Origin: Blastomussa wellsi
Lineage: Eukaryota > Cnidaria > Anthozoa > Scleractinia > Plerogyridae
Direction: 5' to 3'
Length of the DNA stretch: 64,000 bases
Assembly: GCA_947652115.1 (NCBI GenBank)
Contig: OX393568.1
Location: 18,115,274-18,179,273, forward strand
Notes under the pieces: model-generated
Told to the model about the DNA's origin: nothing
What the model saw: the letters and a program-made list of their open reading frames with translations, nothing else
Databases searched by the model: none
Part shown: positions 32,501 to 42,978 of the stretch, in pieces
How the letters are laid out: the number at the start of each line of letters is the position of its first letter
Position numbering within the stretch: position 1 is the first letter of the stretch
Program-made: the position numbers and the translations under genes

Positions 32501-34603
32501 AGACCGCCTCAGGGAAGCAGATCTTGAGATTGAGGTTTGTTTCTAAGCCTTATGCTGCTCCCCAGTTAGTCTATATTTATTACCCCCCCCCCCCCCCCCC
32601 GGAAATAAAATAAAATAATCTGAAGTCACGAAAATACATGCACGGTTAATTTGTGTGCGTCTAAGGCAACATACATTGAAGTCAGGCGCATTCGTGTGTC
32701 CCAGTAAAGCAAAACGAACAAACAATCTGAATTGTGTTTTGGGAGAGTTAATTATTGTTAGTGGATTATTTAGTGCTAAAAACATCTGCTTTTTGCATCT
32801 CAATATCCTGCTTGTTGTTGTGTTTCCATGAAACAAACATTTGAGACCTTATTAATGACCTGTCCAGCCTGTTGCTATACCATTTGACTATGGAGTCCCT
32901 TATTATCGTCATTATCCAAGAAGTAAGTATTCTTAAAAAGGACAGACTATTGTAGTTATATTTCTTTGTTGGGCTGTAAAGCTTAGCAAACCCTTACCGG
33001 AGTTTATTAGCAGTTGGCTGCCGAATTACTCCGTCATTTTTAGCTCCTGAAGGGCGGGTACTTCGTTTGAGGGCTCGATCTTGCGACGCTGTTAACAGAT
33101 CGACTGCCCGATACTTCTTTCTGTTACGACGTGAATCCATCTTGACGGCACGGTATGTGAACTAGACACGTTTAAAAGAGCTTTGTGAAACGTTTATGTT
33201 ATTTTTAGTAAGCAAAGTTAAGTAGCAATGACGCATTTGTCATTAGATATTGTTTATAGCTTGCAGATGGTTTGGAAAACTCTCGGTAGCTGACTGTTCA
33301 TTACAAACTTTGCGTAAACATTGGAACTAATTCTTACATCCAAAACAAGGTGCGTTAACTTTTGCATTTGAAGATTATGGAACAGGAATTCTTACTAAAT
33401 TTAATTAGTCCTTTGCGGTTCTTTTGCGGCGTAGATGGAGTTTCTTATCTTAAATTAAATAGATTGAAACCGAGATACATAACACTCGTACCTCGCAGAT
33501 TCACAGTAATATAGCATTCATCTCTGTAACAGTGCCTTAGACAGCACCAAATGAAGATATTTTGTGAAACGTTTGCAAGACGACAAAGGAAAGTATCGAG
33601 ATACAGCGAGTCTATCGTGCAGCTGAAAATATGACACAGACAGTTGAGTTCAATGTTGAGTGCTTTCGAGACACATTAGCAAGCGATTCAGAGGCATTTT
33701 GGGACTCTCAGTGGAATGTGTCGTTCGAGCGATAAATTTTCCCTTGAAATGTTAATTCAAACCGCTTGTAGGCCGGTGTGGCCAGTTGTAAAGGTTAAAT
33801 GTAGGAGTTTGTTATTTCAAACTCATGTAGAGGTCGAGCTGCTCAGGCTAGGTTTGGGAATTTTAATTTTTGTGCTCAGAAGACAACAATGCGGTGAAAA
33901 CTCTGGAAGATGAGGACTTTGTGTGTCGGGGACTTTGTGTTCGATTGTTCTGGCAGACCACATGTTCATTGTTAAAGTGGACTTATAAGTTTCTTTCTCC
34001 GCTCGCCATTCGTGCATTTTCCCATTAAATAGTAATCAAAGGGTGTTTTAATACCGGGTTTTCTCAAACCGTCAAATTACAGAAATCACAATATAAACAT
34101 GAGAAGACCTCCCAGGGTAGTTATTATTTTTTGCTAGAGTACTGTAATAGTTTTCGTCGCCTTTGCCGATGTCATTAGCGCTCACGGCGTGAATAGAGAC
34201 CTGTGGAAGAAAAATATCTTCCGTCCATCTGTTTAAAATTTCTCGATATTGCCAAGTCCAATACGTTTTTTAGCCTGGTATCAGGAGCTGTAGATCACTG
34301 TGTGTCAATCTTCTCCCACCATGGATAGACTTAGAAACCAGATGCTTCGAGGTAGATTTCAACTTAGCTACGTCAGCTCTTTGTCTTTATCGTCTAAAAA
34401 AGTTTGAATTATTTTCCTTATAAAATGATTCGTGATATTGTGACGTGAATTTTAACAATTTGTACGTCGCATGTTTTGTTGTTCTTGTCAGTAGTAATGT
34501 GACGTCATAGTGCGATCATAGGGATCGGGCAAGAAGATTGAACATCACCAAATATGGCCAAACTTTTCTCCTATCCGCTTCCTACTTTTCGAAAACAAAT
34601 AAA
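26533..34603. other. 8 kb without a recognised gene
   Basis: No domain-bearing frame, splice chain or RNA gene was recognised on either strand. A ~47-bp phrase is repeated at about 28197-28245 and 31650-31700 (TGACAGAACACTTGGAATAT, then CGACAGATTTGCT). A run of 18 C lies at 32583-32600. The longest frame (30345-30746, 133 codons) has no recognisable feature. A regulatory or non-coding RNA role cannot be judged from sequence alone. Confidence 0.4.
32583..32600 (+). repeat. Poly-C tract
   Basis: Eighteen consecutive C residues, flanked by TTATTA and GGAAATAAAA. Confidence 0.9.
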
Positions 34604-35587
34604 CGCGCCGGGTACCGCTTCATTTACCACAGTAATGACTATTCTATAAACGCGCCGGGTACCACTTCATTTACCACAGTAATGACAATTCTATAAACGC
34701 GCCGGGTACCACTTCATTTACCACAGTAATGACTATTCTATAAACGCGCCGGGTACCACTTCATTTACCACAGTAATGACAATTCTATAAACGCGCCGGG
34801 TACCACTTCATTTACCACAGTAATGACTATTCTATAAACGCGCCGGGTACCACTTCATTTACCACAGTAATGACTATTCTATAAACGCGCCGGGTACCAC
34901 TTCATTTACCACAGTAATGACAATTCTATAAACGCGCCGGGTACCACTTCATTTACCACAGTAATGACAATTCTATAAACGCGCCGGGTACCACTTCATT
35001 TACCACAGTAATGACTATTCTATAAACGCGCCGGGTACCACTTCATTTACCACAGTAATGACTATTCTATAAACGCGCCGGGTACCACTTCATTTACCAC
35101 AGTAATGACAATTCTATAAACGCGCCGGGTACCACTTCATTTACCACAGTAATGACTATTCTATAAACGCGCCGGGTACCACTTCATTTACCACAGTAAT
35201 GACAATTCTATAAACGCGCCGGGTACCACTTCATTTACCACAGTAATGACAATTCTATAAACGCGCCGGGTACCACTTCATTTACCACAGTAATGACAAT
35301 TCTATAAACGCGCCGGGTACCACTTCATTTACCACAGTAATGACTATTCTATAAACGCGCCGGGTACCACTTCATTTACCACAGTAATGACTATTCTATA
35401 AACGCGCCGGGTACCACTTCATTTACCACAGTAATGACTATTCTATAAACGCGTCGGGTACCACTTCATTTACCACAGTAATGACTATTCTATAAACGCG
35501 CCGGGTACCACTTCATTTACCACAGTAATGACTATTCTATAAACGCGCCGGGTACCACTTCATTTACCACAGTAATGACTATTCTAT
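34604..35587. repeat. 47-bp minisatellite, 21 units
   Basis: Head-to-tail units of exactly 47 bp, beginning CGCGCCGGGTACC (a palindromic GGTACC in every unit) and ending ATTCTATAAA. Twenty-one units are present and nearly identical. One site alternates between T and A (GACTATT or GACAATT); in order the units read T A T A T T A A T T A T A A A T T T T T T. Unit 1 has ACCGCTTC instead of ACCACTTC, and unit 19 has CGCGTCGGG. The final unit runs into the flank of the CACTA-like element at 35588. Confidence 0.95.
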
Positions 35588-35599
35588 GAGTTGTTTAAT

Positions 35600-36077
35600 A
35601 CACTATTTTTTTTTTATAAGAACCTTCTTTATAAGAACGTTGAGGCTGAAATAAGCCAACATTTTAAGAACGTATTAAGAACATTCCCCAGGCTGAGACT
35701 CGATTAAGAACGCTTTTATTTTGCTCACTGTATATTTTAAATGTTGGTTAACGAATGGTTTGCTGCGCGTACTGTCCCGTTGTCAATCTCTATGTTCAAT
35801 GCTTTTTCTGAAGCCAAATTTAGCCATTGTTGGTTGACGAGAGATCTCGCACGTGGTATCAGAGCAAGTCGCTTAAGAATGTGCAAGAAACTTCATACTA
35901 CATCTCAGCCAGCAATGAACTTTGATAGGTTTCCTATTCACGTTCGCATCATGAAATACTATAACATGTAAATCTAAGAACATTTAAAGAACGCTTTCAG
36001 CCTCAAATCGCAAAAAAATATAAGAATGTTCAGCCTCAGCTACAAAATTAGACGTTCTTATATAAAAAAAAGAGTGT
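35600..36077. mobile_element. Non-autonomous CACTA-like DNA transposon
   Basis: Terminal inverted repeats: the left end reads ACACTA, a T-run and ATAAGAAC; the right end reads GTTCTTATAT, an A-run and GAGTGT. The flanking trinucleotide AAT is present on both sides (35597-35599 and 36078-36080), consistent with the 3-bp target duplication of CACTA (EnSpm) elements. Subterminal AAGAACG/AAGAATG words and GGCTGA/TCAGCC words recur at both ends, as in that superfamily. A 76-codon frame inside (35741-35971) is unrecognised. The right terminal base pair has drifted (GAGTG for TAGTG). Confidence 0.72.
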
Positions 36078-36296
36078 AATTCATATCGGGGCCTCACCGC
36101 CATCTCGTACTTCCTGAACGAGGCCGCGATTTTTAAAATTATAATTTAGCAGACACTCAGCAATTTTTATCCGCTAATCTGATTGGTTCTCCAATTTTAT
36201 AGGATTTGAGCTGCAATTCTTTAGAGTGTGTTCTTAAATTAAACAATTGCACTAGCTGTTCGCTGATAGGAAACGACTGTGAATACAACTTGTAAA

Positions 36297-36470
36297 TAGG
36301 CCACTTCAGAAAATACCATAACACTCTTTGCTTGTCCCCAAAATTTTGCATAAGCATTGTTTTTGCTTTCTCTTGGAACCATTGTAAGTCCCATGAGAAA
36401 CTGGAAACAATGCTTATGCAAAATTTTGGGTACAAACAAAGAGTATTATGGTATTTTCCGAAGTAGCCTA
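36297..36470. mobile_element. Hairpin MITE, copy 2
   Basis: TAGGCCACTTCAGAAAATAC at the left pairs with the complementary right end (GTATTTTCCGAAGTAGCCTA). The inner stem has CCCCAAAATTTTGCATAAGC and its complement. The family is shared with 26362-26532. Confidence 0.7.
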
Positions 36471-36898
36471 TTGATGTGCCCTCGTTGTTCTTGTTTTACA
36501 CACCTCACAACAAATTTATGGGAACCACAGAGGCGACATGAAACCACCTAGTGAGGAGAGACGTTCTTCCGCCGCCTAGACAGGATGTGACTCTAAACAA
36601 TTGCTTTTGAGGATTTTTGAAAGAAACTACCGCGAGTCAAGATGTTTCTAGTCAGATTTTGCAGTTAGGAAACATCAAAATAAGTCTACCAGGGAAGACA
36701 ATGCCATAGTCGTGGCACTATAAACAAAATACAACAAGGATGATTAAGGATGGCAAAGATTGTGGCGGATTGAAAATGATGAATGTGAAAAGTTTAGGCC
36801 GAATTTTTTCAAACTTCAGAAACCATGACGTAGTTCCTTTAATTCGTTAACATGAGTTTTTTTAACTCTCGGAAAAGGTCGAGCCAACTTGAGTATAG

Positions 36899-36924
<26 letters not shown>

Positions 36925-36944
<20 letters not shown>

Positions 36945-37056
36945 TATAACGATATAATTTGGTTTTAAGGGCTAACGCTCGAAACGTCAGCTCTTGAATC
37001 TCTTTACGGTGGCCAATTCACATTATCAACCCAGTTGATAAAACCAAATCAACTTG
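36925..37056. mobile_element. Penelope-like 3' end with an inverted partial copy
   Basis: From 36966 the plus strand carries GGGCTAACGCTCGAAACGTC, AATCTCTTTACGGTGGCC and CAACCCAGTTGATAAAACC. Immediately before it, 36926-36965 is the reverse complement of the outermost end seen in other copies (AAACCAAATTATAT, then TTCCCACCGACGCAGCAC when read on the minus strand). The two pieces are in opposite orientation, so this is a head-to-head rearranged terminus. Confidence 0.65.
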
Positions 37057-37448
37057 AGTATAGATGGTCAAAAGGCTGCAAAACACATAAATTGATTTTC
37101 TATTTGTTCAGATGTTTTTTGCGTAGGCTTTTCTTGTGAATAGTTTCTGCTTACTCGGAAATTGCCGGGCAGGAATTTGAATGACGAACATTGTTGGTCC
37201 CTCGAACATTTGGCAGGGATTTTGTGTTAGATACATATGACTAAGCTGGATAGCAGAACAAGGGCGGGGTATTGTCGGCGGGCTTTTGTGTCGGTATTTC
37301 TTGAAGGTGGGTAGGGTGGGCCTTTTTGTCGAGCAAAAGAAGATGATTCATTACACTATTATGTGCATGGAGAGCGCATGTGAAGAGATAACCAAAACTC
37401 AGTTGTCTGAAAAGAAAACGAAAAGAGTATGGCAATAATTATCTTTGT

Positions 37449-37545
37449 TAGTTAGTACGTAAATAGTGTTGTAAGTACCGTTGTAAGTGGTTGTAAGTAA
37501 CGCAAATTATAAAAATTAAAAATAAAAAAAATAAAAAAAAATAAT
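37449..37545 (+). mobile_element. Short 5'-truncated retroposon before the first GPCR exon
   Basis: Ends in an A-rich tail (AAAATAAAAAAAATAAAAAA type) and is bracketed by a perfect 15-bp duplication AATAATTATCTTTGT at 37434-37448 and 37546-37560. The 97-bp insert has a GTTGTAAGT-rich body. It lies about 40 bp upstream of the splice acceptor of the GPCR exon. Confidence 0.75.
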
Positions 37546-37687
37546 AATAATTATCTTTGTGCTTACAGTACTCTGTTCTTTTGCAGACTTAACAAGTTTA
37601 TTCCAAAGCATCAAGGATTACTGCACAAGGAACAAAAGTGTTGCAGTCTTGAAGTGGGGAGCTAAAGACTTTATAGCAACATTGATA

Positions 37688-38836
37688 ATGGTAAATCAAC
37701 TGAATGACTCTGTCGTTCCTCCAAACGCCTCAGCGTCTGCCTTACCAGCAAATGATGTACCTTACTTTGTTGAACCGCCGTCTCTCAAGATATTTCGCTT
37801 TGTAATCTACGCCATTATCATCTTGTTTGCTCTGGTGGGCAATGTGGCGGTGTGTATAATTTCCCGGCGCAGTCGTCGCCTTCAGACGAGTACTTATTGC
37901 CTGGTAATGAACTTAGCTGTTTCCGACATAGGATCTGTGTTGTGTCTTCCGTTTCTGTTACCTGAGCTCTACATTGGAAACTGGCTCATGGGAGAAGCCA
38001 TGTGCAAAATACTCAAACCCAGTGTGGTCATGTTCAACTTCGTGACGACGAACACGTTAGTAGCTATCGCGTGCGATCGTTTTCGGGCCGTGGTATTCCC
38101 GTTCGTGGCACGGCCTTCGAGATCGGAAATAAGACTAATCATAGCGTTGCTGTGGCTGTTCGCTTTCTTGTTTTCTCTGCCGTCGTATGGTGCTATGGCA
38201 GTTATCACATATGCAGATAGTCCAAACATCCACTACTGCATGGATATTTTCTCAGATGACGTGGGAAAAGACACTTTATACCGCCGCATGTACACAATAA
38301 TAATGTACAATGTGCAAGCCCTTCTTCCTATACTAGTCATCTTGGCGCTGTACCTGAAAATCACGGTCACGTTAAAGCACGTGCGTCTTGTACCACTGGC
38401 CCTCAGGCCCAGTCGTTCAAGCTCTCTGACCTCCACGCCCAGCGCGAGCCCGCGCTCCTCGGTGTTAAATCTTAACAAGCTGAACATGAATCCCGCAGGC
38501 GCACTGCGGAGGCAGATGATTGAGAAAAAGTTCCTGAGAATGCTGATGGCTGTGCTGCTTGTTTACGTATTTTGTTATCTCCCGTTCCAAACGCTCTATC
38601 TCATTTACGAGTTTAATCCAGAGTTGGGATATCTAACATACATGCAACCGTTATCTGAATACTTGTATCTGATTGCGTGGTTACCCAACGCCCTGAATCC
38701 TGTGTGCTATGGTTGCCTGAACGAACAGTACAAGAAAGCATTCAAAGCGCTGATTTTTAGGCCTCGCAAATACTTTCAATCTCTCACTTCGCGGCATAGT
38801 TTCTCGCAATCTATCTTTGGCACGAGAATACGTTGA
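37688..38836 (+). CDS. Class A (rhodopsin-like) GPCR, gene 1
   Basis: A seven-transmembrane receptor of 382 aa, probably for a peptide or small ligand at the plasma membrane. Landmarks: N-glycosylation sequons NDS (6) and NAS (13); TM1 with GN at 51-52; TM2 LAVSD (Asp80); Cys106 at the top of TM3 pairing with Cys184 in loop 2; DRF at 130-132 instead of DRY; TM4 Trp156; TM5 Pro214; TM6 FCYLPF in place of CWxP; TM7 NPVCY at 337-341 (NPxxY kept). Loop 3 is Ser/Pro-rich and the tail is basic. A strong acceptor (TTCTTTTGCAG, ending 37586) shows a 5' UTR exon upstream; the coding region is a single exon. The ATG at 37688 was chosen because the pseudogene at 41.8 kb aligns from there. The in-frame extension to 37559 begins with GTG and runs through the acceptor. 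The closest families by motif are neuropeptide-type receptors; the ligand is unknown. Confidence 0.9.
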   Translation: MVNQLNDSVVPPNASASALPANDVPYFVEPPSLKIFRFVIYAIIILFALVGNVAVCIISRRSRRLQTSTYCLVMNLAVSDIGSVLCLPFLLPELYIGNWLMGEAMCKILKPSVVMFNFVTTNTLVAIACDRFRAVVFPFVARPSRSEIRLIIALLWLFAFLFSLPSYGAMAVITYADSPNIHYCMDIFSDDVGKDTLYRRMYTIIMYNVQALLPILVILALYLKITVTLKHVRLVPLALRPSRSSSLTSTPSASPRSSVLNLNKLNMNPAGALRRQMIEKKFLRMLMAVLLVYVFCYLPFQTLYLIYEFNPELGYLTYMQPLSEYLYLIAWLPNALNPVCYGCLNEQYKKAFKALIFRPRKYFQSLTSRHSFSQSIFGTRIR

Positions 38837-39474
38837 AATGTTGCTAGTGAGAAAACTGGAATGAACATGCATGGTAGACAATTAGCTTACATGTGGTAAA
38901 CCGGTGGCGTATTCTTCGAGATCGGTGTGTGACCTTAAAGCATTGAAGGTTCTTTTTTTTGTTCTTGGTTGGTTTTTAGGGAGATTATCAACCTTAACAT
39001 TTTCCATGGTCACTTGAACAATAATGGTTAGAGAACCTGTGAGACATTTTAAAAAAAATCCGAACGAACAAAGTTGTAATTTAAGGTTAAGTAAGATAAG
39101 AAGATCAAGAAAATGTTATCAAATGGACAATGGTTCACACCAAGAAAGAATGATATAAAATATATTTATTGGCGTTGCGATGTTCTGCCGATAATTATGA
39201 AATATAACATGTAAATCTTTTACAAAAACAAAGTTCGTTAGATATGTATGACGGTAAATATTTAAGAGATTTGTAAATAGATTAGAGCTTTATTATTATG
39301 ACAAGAGGAAATGTATTTCTCTCGCCTCCTTAATCAACGACACTTTTACTTTGAAGAAGACGTGAAGTTAAGCGGAAGAAATCGACCCGATTAAAGTGGA
39401 AACCACCTGTAATTTGGCATTTGAGTACTTCATCTTTTTCACTGTACTAAGTTCGAAAAAGAGACACCCTCCAG

Positions 39475-39507
39475 CCCCGTCCCCCGTCCCCCGTCCCCCG
39501 TCCCCCA
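39475..39507 (+). repeat. (GTCCCCC)n microsatellite
   Basis: Four to five head-to-tail copies of a C-rich heptamer. Confidence 0.8.
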
Positions 39508-40136
39508 TCTGAAAGGGAAGTTGATCAAGCGTACACTTTCAGCACTAAGTCCGCTTTCTTTCCACCGGCTCTTTCCGAATTGCACTTCAAAATATCTCTC
39601 GGATTTTTCACTGTAGCTTCTGTATATCATCAAGCATCGAAATTTCCTTGCCTTTGTATTTTATGACTGCTTTGAACGAAGAAAACAAAGGAGGAGTTAC
39701 TTGAACCTGCTTGTTTGTTTTTCCCGGGCCAATGCGAGCCTCGACATGGTGTTTGCGCGGTTGGTATACCAAGATGGCACCGAGAACTGTAAGAAGAGCA
39801 ATTTCGCGATGTCATTTTAAAAATAGGGGCAGCCAGAAGACAAAGAACTGGGGAGAAGAAATGGAGAACAAAAGCAGAGCTTCTTCTCTCCCAGGGTCAC
39901 TCTGTCCCCAGTACTGACGTACTCTATCCTTCGAACTGTACCAGAAGAAGCCGATTTGAGTTTAGCGTTCAAAAAGCGATTAAAGAAGCAGACCCCACTG
40001 ATGATTTCAAGGCATAATATTCTATCTTTTCCTTCATTTATGATCGCTGTTCCATTTCGCTGTGCCTCGACTATGTTTTGAAGGACAAGCAGCTGACCAT
40101 GCAATGTAACAGTAGCGCGAAACAAGTGTACTTCGT

Positions 40137-40415
40137 TACCAGGAGCCCATGAGAAGGAACCTCCATCTCCCATACTGACCATCTGGGTCAACCCTGTCCC
40201 GTATCTTTTTATTTTTAGAAGCATTTCCCACGGTGGTTTTCGTGGGTGTTTCTGTAATAGCCTATCATGTGAGAGCTCACTGTTCTTTCGTGGGTGTTTT
40301 TGTAATAGCCTATCATGTGAAAGCTCACTGTTCTAAAAATAAAAAGATACGGGACAGGGTTGACTCAAGGGCAAAGTACGAATGGAGGCTCCTTCTCGTG
40401 GGCTCCTGTCGTTAC
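40137..40415. repeat. Inverted-repeat element with a tandem pair in its loop
   Basis: Arms of about 80 bp: 40137-40220 (ACCAGGAGCCCATGAGAAGG ... TTTTTATTTTTAGAA) and 40331-40415, its imperfect complement. The loop holds two 48-bp direct copies (40238-40285 and 40286-40333) containing TCGTGGGTGTTT and AATAGCCTATCATGTGA. No terminal duplication was found. Confidence 0.65.
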
Positions 40416-41565
40416 CCAACCCAGTCCTCTCTACGTCAATAATCGCGGACAGTGAACTATTGGTCAAAATATTTAGCATTCTTTTCATTTAAGAAATAAA
40501 GAAAGCTCGAAATATAATTGCCTTTGCTCCGTGGATGAATATTACTAATATTACTACGATTTTATGAATTCTATAATGAACATCCATCAGGCAAATCGAG
40601 TCTCGTCACTTTCTTGCGTTTGTTACTCACTTAAAAAGTTCTCTGATGTAGGTTTTGCTGAAGTTATTGCAAACGTCTATTGCCTGAGGGCCCTCAGCCA
40701 TAAACTGACAAAAATCATCATGCATGGCCAAGCATGTCTTCATTTTTTGAAAACTAAATTTTGATTAGGGTTTACAATAAACGATATTGTGAGATTTCGA
40801 AGGTGGCCTGGAATATCGCGTTTTGAAACAAGAATAGAACTGTTAGAGGAATATTAACTTGGTACCTCCACAAAACATGATGCCTCACCTTGGGTCTCCA
40901 AGCTGAGCAAACTGTAAGTGAACGATTTACTTGCATTTAATGAAGCAGTTGGCCGCATCTGCAGTTTGTGCGTATCTGTTTTAGGCACGTTTGCATGTTA
41001 TTGATATACGAGAGGAATTTAAAAAATAATATCTTTTTTGGTTTAGCAATTCAAACGTTCTATGTGACAAAAGTTTGCTTAAATCATAAATCAGCACAAA
41101 CAATTTACATTAGAATTGTTTTCTAGTTTACAGACGGGCAGAACTGCGATGAAGACAAAAGAACAGATTCTAAACTTGAAACTAGTCTATACAAAAAAGA
41201 TGAGTTCGCTTTGGTTCTGTCGTCGGCTGGTTCGTAGTGGCGTGCATTTAGTTTTAATGCGATTGGTAGATAATCGCAAGTGTTACAGTTGATTGCGTTT
41301 AACGGAACGTTCAATTTTGAAGTGTATCAGAGAATCATTTACGGCAAGTAAATATACTGATTTAAAACCCCGCGTGTGATCGTTCGCCTGATATGCATGT
41401 ATCATAATGAAATAAACCGCATGACCAGAGCGGAAAGAAATGTTGAGCAGAGTTAATTACAAAAACCACAACACCGACAACCTGTAGATGAAAACGCGGA
41501 AAATACTAACAGTAAAGTATCTGTATTGTATTTTTAGACTGATATAAGTTCCACTCATTGCCTTT

Positions 41566-41650
41566 GTCTTTGCTTTTGTCTTTGTGCCTCGCCTTAGCCT
41601 TGCGTTTGCTTTTGCTTTTGCCTTTGCCTTTGTGCCTCGCCTCGCCTTTG
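41566..41650 (+). repeat. Pyrimidine-rich GCCTTT/GCTTTT repeat
   Basis: Imperfect hexamer repeat of CTTTGC/CTTTGT words, about 100 bp upstream of the acceptor of the second GPCR locus. Confidence 0.7.
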
Positions 41651-41829
41651 CCTGAGGACTAAGGCTGTTGTAATGTCTTTAGCTTGTAACTGCGTTACAC
41701 TTCAAATGGTTACAACATTTGCCTTGTTCTAATGTCCAACCATTTCACTGCAGGCACGACACCTTCATTAAAAACACCAAGAACATCATCTGGAAATCTG
41801 ATAAAAAGCTGTAACAACAAGGAGCATAA

Positions 41830-42978
41830 ATGGCAACTGAACTGAACGCATCTGCCGCTCCTCCAAACTCTTCAGGGCACACCATTCTATTAGATGATCA
41901 ACCCTACTATGTTGAACCGCCGTCTCTCAAGATATTTCGCTTTGTAATCTACGCCATTATCATCTTGTTTGCTCTGGTGGGCAATGTGGCGGTGTGTATA
42001 ATTTCCCGGCGCAGTCGTCGCCTTCAGACGAGTACGTATTGCCTGGTAATGAACTTAGCTGTTTCCGACATAGGATCTGTGTTGTGTCTTCCGTTTCTGT
42101 TACCTGAGCTCTACATTGGAAACTGGCTCATGGGAGAAGCCATGTGTAAAATACTCAAACCCAGTGTGGTCATGTTCAACTTCGTGACGACGAACACGTT
42201 GGTAGCCATTGCCTGTGATCGTTTTCGGGCAGTCGTATTCCCCTTTGTATCACGACCTTCGGGATCCGAAACAAGACTAATCATAGCGTTGCTGTGGCTG
42301 TTCGCTTTCTTGTTTTCGCTGCCTTCTTATGGTGCTATGACAGTTTTCACCTTTGCAGATAGCCCTGATAGTTACTACTGCATGGATATTTTCTCAGACG
42401 ATGTGGCTTAAAATACATTGTATCGTCGCATGTACACAATAACGATGTACACGCTACAAGTCCTTCTTCCCGTTGTTGCTATTTCGGTGTTGAGCCTGAA
42501 AATCACAGCCACGTTAAAGCATATTCGCCTTATACCACTAGCCCTCAGGCCGACGCGAGCAAGTTCACTTAACTGCACCCCAAATGCGAGCCCATACTTC
42601 TCGATTGTAAATCTGAACATGAATCTCGCGGGCGCGCTGCGGAGGCAGTTGGTTGAGAAAACGTTTCTGAGAATGGTTATGATTGTATTGCTTATATTCG
42701 TGCACTGCTATCTCCCGTTCCAAACTCTGTATCTCATTCACGAGTTTAACCAAGAATTGGTTTATTTTACTTTCATGCAACCGTTATCTGAATACTTGTA
42801 CTTAATTGTGTGACTGCCCAACGCCGTAAATCCGGTGTGCTATGGTTGTTTGAACGAACACTACAAGCGCGCCTTTAAAGCGCTGATTTTAAGACCTCGT
42901 AAGTATTTTCAATCACTGAGATCTCGGCAAAGTTTTTCTTATTCTGCCACGGCCATAAATGAAATTAAAATGCGTTGA
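41830..42978 (+). pseudogene. Class A GPCR, gene 2, with two in-frame stops
   Basis: A paralogue of the receptor at 37688-38836, in one continuous frame of 383 codons with no frameshift. TAA at codon 194 (42409-42411) replaces Lys194 of gene 1, and TGA at codon 328 (42811-42813) replaces the TM7 Trp. Reading through both, all seven membrane segments, DRF, NPVCY and a normal C-terminus ending at 42976-42978 are present. A 3-residue deletion lies in loop 3 and a 3-residue extension in the tail. The ATG at 41830 follows a 5' UTR and an acceptor at 41753, parallel to gene 1. The first 96 residues of the TM1-TM3 region are essentially identical to gene 1 at DNA level, whereas the second half is clearly diverged. 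This is best read as a young pseudogene; assembly error, a segregating null allele or stop readthrough are alternatives. Truncation at codon 194 would leave only TM1-TM4. Confidence 0.85.

Larger units (their letters stand above)
38837..41753. other. Between GPCR genes 1 and 2; repeats only
   Basis: Apart from the repeats listed, there are short unsupported frames. The longest, on the minus strand at 39817-40224 (135 codons), has no recognisable domain and overlaps an inverted-repeat element. A splice acceptor ending at 41753 (CATTTCACTGCAG) introduces the next receptor locus. Confidence 0.45.

Noticed and set aside
34604..35587. Regular repeat array considered as CRISPR
   Set aside because: Units are contiguous with no variable spacers and the sequence is eukaryotic; it is a minisatellite.
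37559..37687. N-terminal extension of GPCR gene 1
   Set aside because: Starts with GTG, runs across a strong splice acceptor, and is not aligned with gene 2, which starts at the equivalent of 37688.
39817..40224. 135-codon minus-strand frame
   Set aside because: No recognisable domain, overlaps an inverted-repeat element, and no start or splice context supports it.
42418..42813. Separate short receptor-like gene downstream of 42411
   Set aside because: It is in the same frame as 41830-42411 and is simply the continuation of GPCR gene 2 after a nonsense codon.
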